From Apostichopus parvimensis (Eukaryota > Echinodermata > Holothuroidea > Aspidochirotida > Stichopodidae): a DNA stretch of 26,589 bases. Below the pieces are notes generated by a model. The model saw only the letters and a program-made list of their open reading frames with translations. It had not been told where the DNA came from and did not search any database. The stretch covers positions 66,505 to 93,093 of the forward strand of contig KN884033.1 in NCBI GenBank assembly GCA_000934455.1, written 5' to 3'. The translations under genes were made by a program, and so were the position numbers. Below, piece by piece: positions 8,547 through 17,534 of this stretch (positions are counted from its first letter, which is position 1; each line of letters begins with the position of its first letter).

Positions 8547-11287
8547 GTAAGTTAACCTTATTATTTGCATCATTATTCTTTTAATTTTCTTCATTTTCTC
8601 TTTGTTTTTTTTTTTTAAGCTATCATATCTTTGAAATTAAAGTTAAATATTTCTTCTCTCTAGGTCAGTACCTACACATAACTTACCATTTGCAGATATT
8701 ATTTAGCAATTTTAGTATGCATGTACAGTATCTATTATAATGACCACTGCTTTGTTTTAAAGTCTAAGACTGTAATGTAGCCCTGGATGTTGTAATTGTT
8801 TTAATAGTAATGAATTACTCTCATAGACATCATTGTTGTTATTAAAATTATTCACTTTAATCATTCATTATGAATTTTCAAATTGCAATTGTAAACATGC
8901 ATTCAACTTTGCTTAAAACTGGTGATTACCTCAACTTCACTTCTGTAAACAGGACAAATACTTCATAGCTAATGGTATGTGAACTCGTATTTGCTTTGAA
9001 ATAAAAATTGTTGAACAATGATTCGGCATACAAAGTACAGGTCATTCAAATTGTAAAAAAATCCACAAACATATGCAATACTGCTAAAAGTCACAACCTG
9101 AAAGAGGCAATCTTGTTGATTTGAAGATATGAATCAAGATATCATAAATTTCTACAGAGTGGGATATCATATCTAAGCAATGATAATTTGTCAAAGTAAG
9201 AAAAATATCAAGCAACTTTTACAGTATAATAAAGAACAATAACATTTATTATCAGGACCCCACCCAGCACCAGGTGCATGGGCAGCGCCCATCCATAGGT
9301 GGCAATTCCAACACCACCGACTATTGGTCTGATTCCCCCCCCCCCTTCCTCCTTTTCCCATCACCAATCTCAAACCTGTACTGTCAGGGTCCCTGACTTG
9401 GCAACCTTGATATATATTCTATCCTTCATTCATTTGCTTTACAGTTGTGAAAGCCAAGGTTTTATCCAAGTACAGAAACCAAGAGGAGCAATCATCATAT
9501 GCCATCTCATTCCTGGAGTACGAGGTACAAATCATAAAGATCTTCAAAGGAAGAAGGATCCTCGCCTCTCCCATTGTTAGTATGTTCACCCCAGAGGGAC
9601 ACTCCTGTGCTATCAAATCCATGAAACCTGGCAAAAACTATCTCATCAGTGGTAAGTGGATTTCAATTCAAACTTTCAAGTTTGGTGTTTAAATATAGTT
9701 AATGAGGCCAGTTTTGCCATTTGTGTAAAGTTTCTCATTGAGATTGAAAATAGGTTAAGTAAAAAGAAAAATAGAAAGGTATCTTCGATTACTGAGTCTT
9801 AACAGAACAACAGAATAGGAACATCTTTACAACTGTCTTGATCAGGGGTGATATTAGGACTTCCAGGACCAAGTAGCCACTGGTTCATAGTTTTGTACCT
9901 GTAACAAAGGACATACTTGGCTATAACCAGGAGTGTAAATTATTATTTATAATGTAGAAAACTATTATGCAGCAAACAATTCATTGTTTACGTATGATTT
10001 ATTTTGTTGTTTTTTGCTTGAAAAAGAAAGACATTGCTTCTGACATTGGTGGTGCTAATATTCTCAGGTTAGTTAGGAATTGTTTGGCAAGTTACCGGGG
10101 AGGGGAGGGGGGGTGACTGCTTGTTTTTTATTGCTGGCATGATAGGGGAGAAGCACAAATGGAAAATAGTCTGAAAATTGCTTTTCATGCCTGAGGTGAA
10201 AGGGAAGGGGGACAAGGGTTCAGGAATATGGGAAGGATTTTATGTTCATGTCATTATTTAATCTTCTCTCCCATTTTTCAGGACACATTGAAGAAGGAAG
10301 ACTGACACTGAATGTGTGCAGCTGGGTGGAGGAATGGTCCACATTAACCAAGGAACAGAAAAAAGGATTGAAATCAAAATATGCGACCTACTGCAAAAAA
10401 TGTGATGTAAGTTATATTTTAAAAATATTAAACTTGTAAATAGAGTGGAATCTTCAACTGGGAAGGAAGATTAAGGTTATAAATTTGGAAAGTTCACTTC
10501 GATTTTTTTTCTTGTTCATAACTTTTTCCAGGACTCCTCCCACTGATTAAGACCAATTGTGCCCCTCCCCCCCTCCCCTCCCTCTAAAAATTGGACCACA
10601 TCTTTGGTCCATGTTAGTATATATAGTAATTAGTGATTCTACCCCAGGGATAGCTCAGTGTCTTCAGTAAACAGTTTCCTCCTCTTAAATGTTCATCTTT
10701 GTGGAATCAGAATTCTGTTAGAGAGGGTAATGTTGGGGTTGGGAGGGGGGAGGTGGCTGTCTAAAAAAGAGTAGTTGTACTTCAAATGAATTCAGTAATG
10801 TAATTCTCTTGTTGCACATATTTGAAATAGAAAATGAACTATCTTTGAATCCTCTTTTCATCAGGTTCCCTCTGTCTCTGGACCAGAACTGGTAATGACC
10901 CTCATTGATCCCAGAGCTCCAAAACCCATTGAAACAGAGCCCAAACTGGTCAGCCTCTCAGGTTTATGGACTAGCGAGCCTGGTAGCTGCACCTTCAACC
11001 CAGTGGATTCCTGGCAGTTCCCTACCATGGACTGTGAAACCCAGTACACTTACTGCTCCGACAATTCTAGGGATAATTGCGGATGGGAAATCAACAATAA
11101 GTACAAAGATTGCTTTGTTGACAGAGAAACTGCTTGGGCCAAAAAGGAGATCCGTAGGGTAACCGTGGAGGGTCGTTCAGGTTTTCGATTCGAGGGTGGA
11201 TGGTTCAGCTGTCTCAATGTTGAAGATGCAGAATTTGATGATTGTGTTAGGGACGAAGTGGAAAAGTTTGTAACACGTTACTTATAA
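8426..11287 (+). CDS. secreted TIMP-family protein, tensilin-like (4 exons)
   Basis: Exons 8426-8546, 9445-9651, 10282-10406 and 10865-11287 join to 291 codons plus stop. Residues 1-23 form a signal peptide ending in ALA before Cys24, so the mature protein begins CNCKVKHPQ, the TIMP N-terminus (C-x-C...HPQ). In TIMPs the free Cys1 chelates the metalloproteinase zinc. The N-terminal OB-fold/NTR domain spans about 24-150, with Cys95 in GHSCAI, Cys122 in LNVCSW and Cys147/Cys150 in YCKKC matching family positions. KIFKG and YLISG are also typical. The cysteine expected at mature position 13 is Lys. The C-terminal region (151-291) has seven cysteines (193, 208, 215, 223, 234, 267, 278) and is much longer than the roughly 60 residues of vertebrate TIMPs. 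The overall length suits sea cucumber tensilin, which stiffens collagenous tissue, but orthology is inferred. The start is fixed by an in-frame TAA at 8414-8416 and a good context (ACAATGG). TIMP family membership is near certain; the tensilin role is not. Confidence 0.9.
8547..9444 (+). other. intron 1 of TIMP-like gene (898 bp)
   Basis: Donor GTAAGT, acceptor TTTGCTTTACAG. It contains a 12-base T run (8605-8616), an 11-base C run (9335-9345) and a GC-richer patch (9255-9320). No conserved exon was recognised inside. Confidence 0.85.
9445..9651 (+). CDS. exon 2 of TIMP-like gene
   Basis: It encodes residues 41-109 plus the first base of codon 110, in register across phase-1 borders. It contains the TIMP strand pattern VKAKVLS, EYEVQIIKIFKG and the Cys95 region, and ends in YLIS at the donor G-GTAAGT. 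Confidence 0.9.
9652..10281 (+). other. intron 2 of TIMP-like gene (630 bp)
   Basis: Donor GTAAGT, acceptor CCCATTTTTCAG. The run GGGGAGGGGAGGGGGGG (10097-10113) on the transcribed-sense strand is G-quadruplex capable. Nothing else recognised. Confidence 0.85.
10282..10406 (+). CDS. exon 3 of TIMP-like gene
   Basis: It encodes the end of the NTR domain, with LNVCSW (Cys122) and YCKKCD (Cys147, Cys150). It ends in phase 0 at the donor GAT-GTAAGT. Confidence 0.9.
10407..10864 (+). other. intron 3 of TIMP-like gene (458 bp)
   Basis: Donor GTAAGT, acceptor TCCTCTTTTCATCAG. It contains a C-rich tract (10562-10583) and a G-rich tract (10735-10754) about 150 bases apart, which could pair with each other in the transcript. 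Confidence 0.85.
10865..11287 (+). CDS. exon 4 of TIMP-like gene, terminal
   Basis: It encodes residues 152-291 and the TAA stop. A Pro/Glu-containing linker (about 152-190) leads to a region with seven cysteines, aromatic residues (FEGGWFSC) and an acidic tail before FVTRYL. The frame is open only in the register set by exon 3. I recognise no second family domain beyond the TIMP C-terminal character. Confidence 0.9.
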   Translation, partial: VPSVSGPELVMTLIDPRAPKPIETEPKLVSLSGLWTSEPGSCTFNPVDSWQFPTMDCETQYTYCSDNSRDNCGWEINNKYKDCFVDRETAWAKKEIRRVTVEGRSGFRFEGGWFSCLNVEDAEFDDCVRDEVEKFVTRYL

Positions 11288-12314
11288 ATTAATTGGAAAG
11301 ATGTTTGACGCATTTGCCTGTTATGCTAAAAGCAAACAAGGAAACAGACAAACAAAAGACTAAAAGAGAGAATGGATTATGAACAAATTTGATAAAGTTT
11401 GTGTTGTTTCCTTTTTGGATGATGAGCCGGTGAGCCTTATGAAAGGTGGCAGGTAAAAGAAGGAAACTCGAGATTGATATGGCAGAAATGTTTTTGCAGT
11501 CTTAAAGGACTTGCAATGTATCTATGTGTGCACTCTATACAAATCTGCATGGCTCTGATCAGTACTATCCCATGGCAGTGACCTACAAGGGGCAATATAT
11601 TATATGTATATAAATGATGTACAAACTCTTAAGCTCAAAGCAATTTTCTTTTTGCCAGTAGGGTATGCTTTCTTTGTACAGATGTTAATTTAAATGAAAT
11701 ATTTGATTTGATATAAAGTTTTATGTTATTTATTACATATTTCTATGGAAGACGTTAGATATAGCTCTTAGAGAGACTTCTAACGGAAAATTTTAAAGCT
11801 AAACAAGAAAAGAAAAGAAGTAATTTTGCCATGTGAGTGAGAAAACATGTTAAGAGTCTCAAGACTATGCTTTGAGGTTACAATGGTAACTCTAGATGAC
11901 TTTGTTAGCAGTAGAAGCGTTGCCCTAATAGTTCAGTGATTAGTGATGGCGGAGGCAATTACGTGATTGTTTAGCGTTAGTGTATTCATTCTTTAGTAGG
12001 GGTAGGTTTTGTATTCATAATAGGTAATCTCTCTGGTATTTCCCAGGGAATTTATTTGTTTACGAGGAAATATTTTGTTAAATGGCGTAATTGTGATGGG
12101 TTGAAGGGTTGAAGAGTGCAAAAGCAGTTGTAACTGGTTAAATATTTCCACAAAGACTGTTGATGGGTAATCTGTAGCTAATATCTGTTGATGTCACAGT
12201 CTAAATCTTTGAGTAGTCCAGTGATTGTCACCAGAGTATCGCTGATTAGGTTACATTCCTATATACTATAGTTAGAAATGGGGATAAAGCAACACTCCAA
12301 CAAAGTTTATTAAA
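11288..12314 (+). promoter_or_regulatory. 3' untranslated region, poly(A) signal uncertain
   Basis: No AATAAA is present in the kilobase after the stop. Weaker variants are TATAAA (11283, 11609 and 11712 regions) and ATTAAA at 12309-12314, the commonest natural variant. Which one is used, and so the transcript end, cannot be decided here. Confidence 0.25.
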
Positions 12315-13000
12315 TACCATAGGCTCCTTAAATCCAAACAAATGTCCTTCCAGCTTGCAGGTATCTTACTCTCCATACCACCCCCCCCCCCTCACTCGGT
12401 TGGGTCAACTTGAAGTTCCTGGCCTATCACTACCCTCTTTGTTTACTAAGTGTTGAGGCTATTTATTATTGTTTTCTTGTGATATATTTTGTAATAATGC
12501 TTCTCTTTCCACAAGAAAACATAATACAATATTTTGTGAATTTTATCATTTCATTCCTACAATTCCTTTGACAAGTCATAAGGAGAAGTTGCACCATTTC
12601 CAAACAATCAAAATAAGCTTGTTAATTATGAACAGAAAAGTACCAAAATAGACTTTCTTTCAGATAACATCCCTCCATCATTGAATGGGATTGTAGAAGT
12701 CTCAACTTAGGTGTGCATAGAAGGTTGCAGTCCATTTTTATAGTTTACACCTAAACAATACCTCAATTCAATTATTCTGCCGTTTTGGCAAATCTTCCTA
12801 TTGTATTTCTATCATATAATGTGTTTGATGTTTACTCTGGTTGGTGACTGACAGCTAACAACCTCAATACTTAATGACCAATTATCATTGCAGTTGTGTA
12901 TGAGATTCCTGATACTGATAGGTGTGACAGCTATCTTAAGGTGTGAATCTCTGTAAAATTCCCATAAGAATGCAAGGTAAAGTCGGACACGGTCAAATGG
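12315..13000. other. intergenic, nothing recognised
   Basis: An 11-base C run lies at 12381-12391. No gene was seen. Confidence 0.5.
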
Positions 13001-13125
13001 GTAGGGGGGAAAAGGGGGGAAGAGAAAGAGGCAGAGAGAGGGGAAGAGAGGGGGAATGAGGAAAGTGAAACAAAAAGAAAGAGAGATACAGGAGGAAAAG
13101 GGAAGGGAGGTAGGTCGGTAGGCAG
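13001..13125 (+). repeat. purine-rich low-complexity tract
   Basis: There are about 110 bases of almost pure A/G on the plus strand (GGGGGGAAAAGGGGGG, GAGAGAGGGGAAGAGAG and similar), followed by AGGTAGGTCGGTAGGCAGG. The long S/P/F-rich minus-strand reading frame across it is an artefact of composition. Such tracts can form triplex DNA. Confidence 0.75.
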
Positions 13126-14770
13126 GTTACTTCGTATGTAACAATTACTTACCATTTAAAAAATTGAAAAAAAAACTAAGATACCTTTGTTCTGAATCAA
13201 GTATTTCTACATCTTGTGTACTTTTCAAGATTATTTTTACTGACAAGAAACTAACATATCCACTAGGCTATGTTAGCCATGAAGGATAAATTCTTTTATC
13301 CCCACAATGCTGTCAGGACAAAGTATGGTATTTTGAACAATATAACTTTAATGTACAAATTCTATTTCATGCTAATTAAACTTGACAACTTTAATATACA
13401 AGCAGTATTATATTGTTTAATACTTGTGTACTGATTAAACATGAGATGTCAAGCTTCTTTTATTTCTGTACAGTCAAATAATTTTGGACTTATAATCACT
13501 AACATAGATAAATTGTTTGGCTGCAGAATATGAACTGGTATGGAATACAAATGATAAGTTTGTTTAAACATCATGATGTTGTGCATTGGCTTCAAAGATA
13601 GCCAGATGGTTAAATAAAGAAGAGAAAAGGTACTTTCAATTGCTTTGTTCTTACTTCATTTTAATGTAACAATACAAAGACAAGGAGAGACAGATTGACC
13701 TAACATTTATTATTATACACTTAGAATGAAACCAATGATCAGTGGTATTTACAGTGCCACCTAAGGCCACACTATGTCTGCATCAATGTCATTACTCTGA
13801 AGACCATGGACTCCTCTATCTCCCGCACCCCCCATCCCCCTTCCCTCTTCAGTGTCTGGTGCCCTGAATACAGCAGAATAAAATCAGAATATCTAGTTCA
13901 TATCTTTCATGGACCCTGCATTGCAACAGTCAATGATCGATGGAAGAATAACAGCATGCGGTAGTGCTTCACTTTATACCTGTAGTAGTGATATCACCCT
14001 GCTTACCAGAGACCTACTTTAACATATCAGCATGCTGTTTTCTTGCTCATTAGCTTCAATTAGCAACATAAAAATACTTCCATGAAAAGATGCTAAGAAT
14101 ATATCACGTTTTACTTTACTCTGTGAATATATCCTGCATGTCCTGGTATTAACTATTTTTAACCTGTTATCAGTTACTATACTTAGAGGAAAAGAAATTA
14201 AGAGGATTCTAGAAGTTATTCCTTACTGTACCCCACAGTGGGAGCTTGTTAGACCCCATGTGAAGAGATAATAACGCTTAGTTATGACCTCCGAAACTAG
14301 ACGAATCTCAACTCTGATGTTTGACATTGAGAAACAGGTTTGTGGCAATGCTTAGCTCACGAACTAACAACAGAGACAACAAGAGAGGGCGGCCTGATAT
14401 GTTGCGAGAGGAGGTGAGAAATGCGTCTGGAATTTTCGATCTATGGATGCTGGTATAACTCAAAAGACATTAATATCATCATATCTGGCTGTCTGGCCTG
14501 TGATTCATATCAAGAGTGGAGGTAAAATTCTGTCTTTTGTAACAAATTTCCTAGGACTGTCGGTGTGAAGCCATTTACCATCTCCAGGGATGGCAGAGCC
14601 CATTATGAAAGAAGGGGACCAAGATTTCTCAAACTTAGTTGAAAGCCAAGGCTTTTACATACAGTGGCACTGACATGGATTGAAAGTTTTGAATGATCAT
14701 AGCTGTACTATCATTAACTTCTGTCATTTGGGTCTTGCAATGCTAAATGAAACTGGCATTAACAGAGGCA
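13126..14770. other. intergenic, nothing recognised
   Basis: The 14-bp palindrome AACATCATGATGTT lies at 13567-13580. No exon, RNA gene or recognisable repeat. Confidence 0.45.
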
Positions 14771-14772
14771 GT

Positions 14773-14791
14773 GGGGGGTTGGGGGGGTGGG
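14773..14791 (+). repeat. G-run cluster, G-quadruplex capable
   Basis: GGGGGGTTGGGGGGGTGGG has enough G for four runs of three with one- to two-base loops. Confidence 0.6.
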
Positions 14792-15782
14792 AATGCTTTA
14801 GCCATCACTGATCTCTGACTATAGTCTCAGACAGGCAGTTTAGTATTTATATATACTGATCATTCATAAGAATTAGCAACACAACAGTCTAAGAGAATTC
14901 TAATCATACAAAGAGGTGGGGAGAGTGAATATCATGCAATGTTTGTTTCAGTGGAATGTGGATTGAGAGGAAGTGAGAGTGGTGCCAGTGAGAAAGGGGT
15001 GAAGTGGGGGTGACATGAGGTGTAGCCATAGAAGTGCTCTAATTTTGTGTGAAACAGCTAGTTACCATGATATCTACATGGGTGAATTTTTATTCTTGTT
15101 TGTCACAATCACATTTTATCATTTATTATTATATATTTTAGTGTAATTTTGGAGACCCTTAAAACCCCCTTCCTACTCCCTCTCATTCCCCTCTACTTCC
15201 CTTCCTCCCCCAAAGAAGGGGTCACTCTGGTTTACCATTTCCCTTGGAGGAATGGATCATAACTGTATGCAAACAAAGTGTTCAAGAAAATCAGGGTAAA
15301 CATGCTGCTTCCAAAGTTAACCTATGACAGCAACCAATGTCATTCCCCCCTTTAAATGGCTATAGCTTTCACACCTCATATACCATACTGATGTAGAACA
15401 TGCTTGTTCAAGAGTCAAAGAAATTATACTAAGAGCACTTCTTTGTTCATTCAAAATTAAATATTAAGACTAATCTGCATAGCTGTGTATACCCGTTTTA
15501 ACACCTTATTTCATTTAACCTTTCCATTCACCAACAGAAAAAAGTCCCCTAAAATACCTCACAATTAAGCCGCAATGAAGACGTCTGTTAAACACTATAA
15601 GAAAAAATAAAATCCAGTTTTGTCCAAGTCATTCAATGAGTGTCAGGAATGTCTTCTTTTACAAAAACAAGTTATAAATGGATTGATAAAGAGAATCCAT
15701 TCAAAAGCTACAATGCATGGCATACGTACAGAATCAGCCCCTTTCCTAATTCAACTGTTGTGTTCCAACGATGGCATGTTGG
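14792..15782. other. intergenic, nothing recognised
   Basis: No coding exon was recognised. A 76-codon open frame (15620-15850) runs into the tandem duplication and has no protein-like features. Confidence 0.45.
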
Positions 15783-15910
15783 AATTAAAACTGTATGTAT
15801 TTATTGGTAATGTGGGTGGGTGTATGGCAGAACTACTTATTAACAATTAAAACTGTATGCATTTATTGGTAATGTAGGTGGGTGTATGGCAGAACTGCTT
15901 ATTAACAATT
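15783..15910. repeat. 62-bp tandem duplication, two copies
   Basis: Copies 15783-15844 and 15845-15906, with four more matching bases (AATT) after, differ at three positions, all transitions (t/c, g/a, a/g). The unit contains GGTGGGTGTATGGCAGAACT. It is a recent local duplication. Confidence 0.92.
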
Positions 15911-15970
15911 TCATTTCTATACACAATAGAGGGATGTGGTGAAACAGCTAGACTGTATTGCGTGTTGACA

Positions 15971-16074
15971 ATTCATAATCATGGACGTTAAATATGAATG
16001 TAAGAGACTGACTTCGGTCAGCTTGCGGCTTTGATAAGCCAATGAGGCTTCTTCGCGAGTTCCTGCTTGCAGGA
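15971..16074. repeat. cluster of four short hairpins, structured repeat
   Basis: Four perfect stem-loops follow one another: ATTCATA (15971-15977) with TATGAAT (15993-15999); CTGAC-TTCG-GTCAG (16008-16021) with a UUCG-type tetraloop if transcribed from the plus strand; GGCTT-TGAT-AAGCC (16027-16040); and TCCTGC-TT-GCAGGA (16061-16074). The segment is richer in GC and CpG (TTCGCGAG) than its flanks. It may be part of a SINE or another structured interspersed repeat, or a non-coding RNA. It has no tRNA A/B boxes and no hammerhead core. A minus-strand open frame across it looks like chance. Confidence 0.45.
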
Positions 16075-16080
16075 GAATCT

Positions 16081-17145
16081 AAAATACATTGTGTATGAAC
16101 CACATATGATACATCCCTCAGCAACCAAAGTACAGGCAGGGGAGGAGGGAGGTAGTAGGGATGAAAGAATGGACCAAACAATGCACTATGAATATTCATC
16201 ATTTTGGCCAAAGTATAGGATTGGGTTTTGAGATTAAATGTGGGCAATGCCTGTGTTTCAATTAAACAGAACAATTAGGGATTAGCATTAAGAATGACAT
16301 AAGGAAGCATATTAAAGCTGTATTATATATTCCATTATAAATACAAATAAACCAATACGTATAAACAACCTAAATCGTCTTTTTTACTTTTGAAAAGTTT
16401 CCTATAATCACATTATCATGATGAAGTGCATCTCTTTCATAGGAATAGTCCATTTTGCAAGGAATGAACAAATGAAAGTTTTGTTGATGAATCCTAAATG
16501 GCTTTTTCAGTATCTCATGACATATAATGCAATGAACTAGTACCAGGAATGAAGTGATTTTGTACTTTCCAATGGCTGGTCAGAAATTCTTCATTCTTCC
16601 CCTGATATATTATTTTTCACGATACACAATTCGATCCTTATTGAGTTAAGCAATGTAGTCACTTTTGTAGTGCATCATAGCATCAGTATTCAGTACTAAT
16701 AGTAAAAGCGAAAGAAAAGTTTATAAAACTTGTTACAGTAAAAACTACTCTCTTTGCCTGTTATAGATAGTTGCTTCCTTTTCTTGAAAATGATTGATTT
16801 CTTGCCAGTAATATACAAAACAGAACATTAACCTGAAAGCTTCTCACCACAGAAATGATATATGAAACAAAACAACTCAGGGCAAAAGATCAGAGACCCT
16901 AAATTCTCCCTTACTGTGATAGCTCTCCCACCCAACATGTCCTTTTAGTCAAACCAATGTGTGTATGTGATATATTGTCAAGTTTTGGGAGCTAGCTGAG
17001 GGAACATACCTCTAGATTTGAACATCCCATTCACAGCTTAAATTATTGTTGGCAGGAAGATCATCTGGAATATGGGGTCATTGTTTGTGACCTCCCAACA
17101 TTCCAGTCGAAGATGATACTAGTGAAATCAGGAGTTGTGTAGATA
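16081..17145. other. intergenic, nothing recognised
   Basis: No exon, RNA gene or clear repeat seen. Confidence 0.45.
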
Positions 17146-17148
17146 ATC

Positions 17149-17168
17149 ATAATAATAATAATAATAAT
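17149..17168. repeat. (AAT)n microsatellite
   Basis: About seven uninterrupted AAT units. Confidence 0.85.
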
Positions 17169-17354
17169 GATGTGGAAAAGGGCTTCTGTTTCAGTAGCAC
17201 TGATGATACATGCTACATTTAAAATGTGTCAAGGAATGAGAATGAGAAAGGGAAAAAAAGAGCATTATAACTGAAGCATTTGATGAAACGTAGTACTTTC
17301 TAATGATAGCTAAATCATGTAGACGAGCACAGTGATGTTGCAAACCAGGTAGAA

Positions 17355-17374
17355 GGGGGAGGGGGGGGGGAGGG
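17355..17374 (+). repeat. poly-G tract
   Basis: GGGGGA followed by ten G, then AGGG. It is G-quadruplex capable and also explains the run of prolines in a spurious minus-strand frame. Confidence 0.75.
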
Positions 17375-17478
17375 TAAAGCAACCTAAGAGCATCATTTGA
17401 GTGCACCAAATACTCCCAGGAAGTGCAAACTGTCCCTAGAGGCACCAGTTCCATGGCAGATCACAAAGCCACGCCAGG

Positions 17479-17534
17479 TGCCCCCTCTAGAGCTCCTGGT
17501 GGGGTCTGCCCCCTCTAGATCTCCTGGTGGGGTC
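17479..17534. repeat. 28-bp GC-rich tandem duplication
   Basis: Two adjacent copies (17479-17506, 17507-17534) beginning TGCCCCCTCTAGA and ending CTCCTGGTGGGGTC differ at one base (g/t). The GC content is strikingly higher than the surroundings. Confidence 0.9.

Noticed and set aside
12931-13155. Serine/proline/phenylalanine-rich minus-strand frame
   Set aside because: Entirely produced by the A/G-rich low-complexity tract at 13001-13125.
15971-16074. Hammerhead ribozyme or retrozyme
   Set aside because: The CUGANGA and GAAAC core motifs are absent on both strands within the hairpin cluster.
15948-16274. 108-codon minus-strand open frame
   Set aside because: It runs through the hairpin cluster and a purine-rich tract. 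Composition changes along its length and no family is recognisable.
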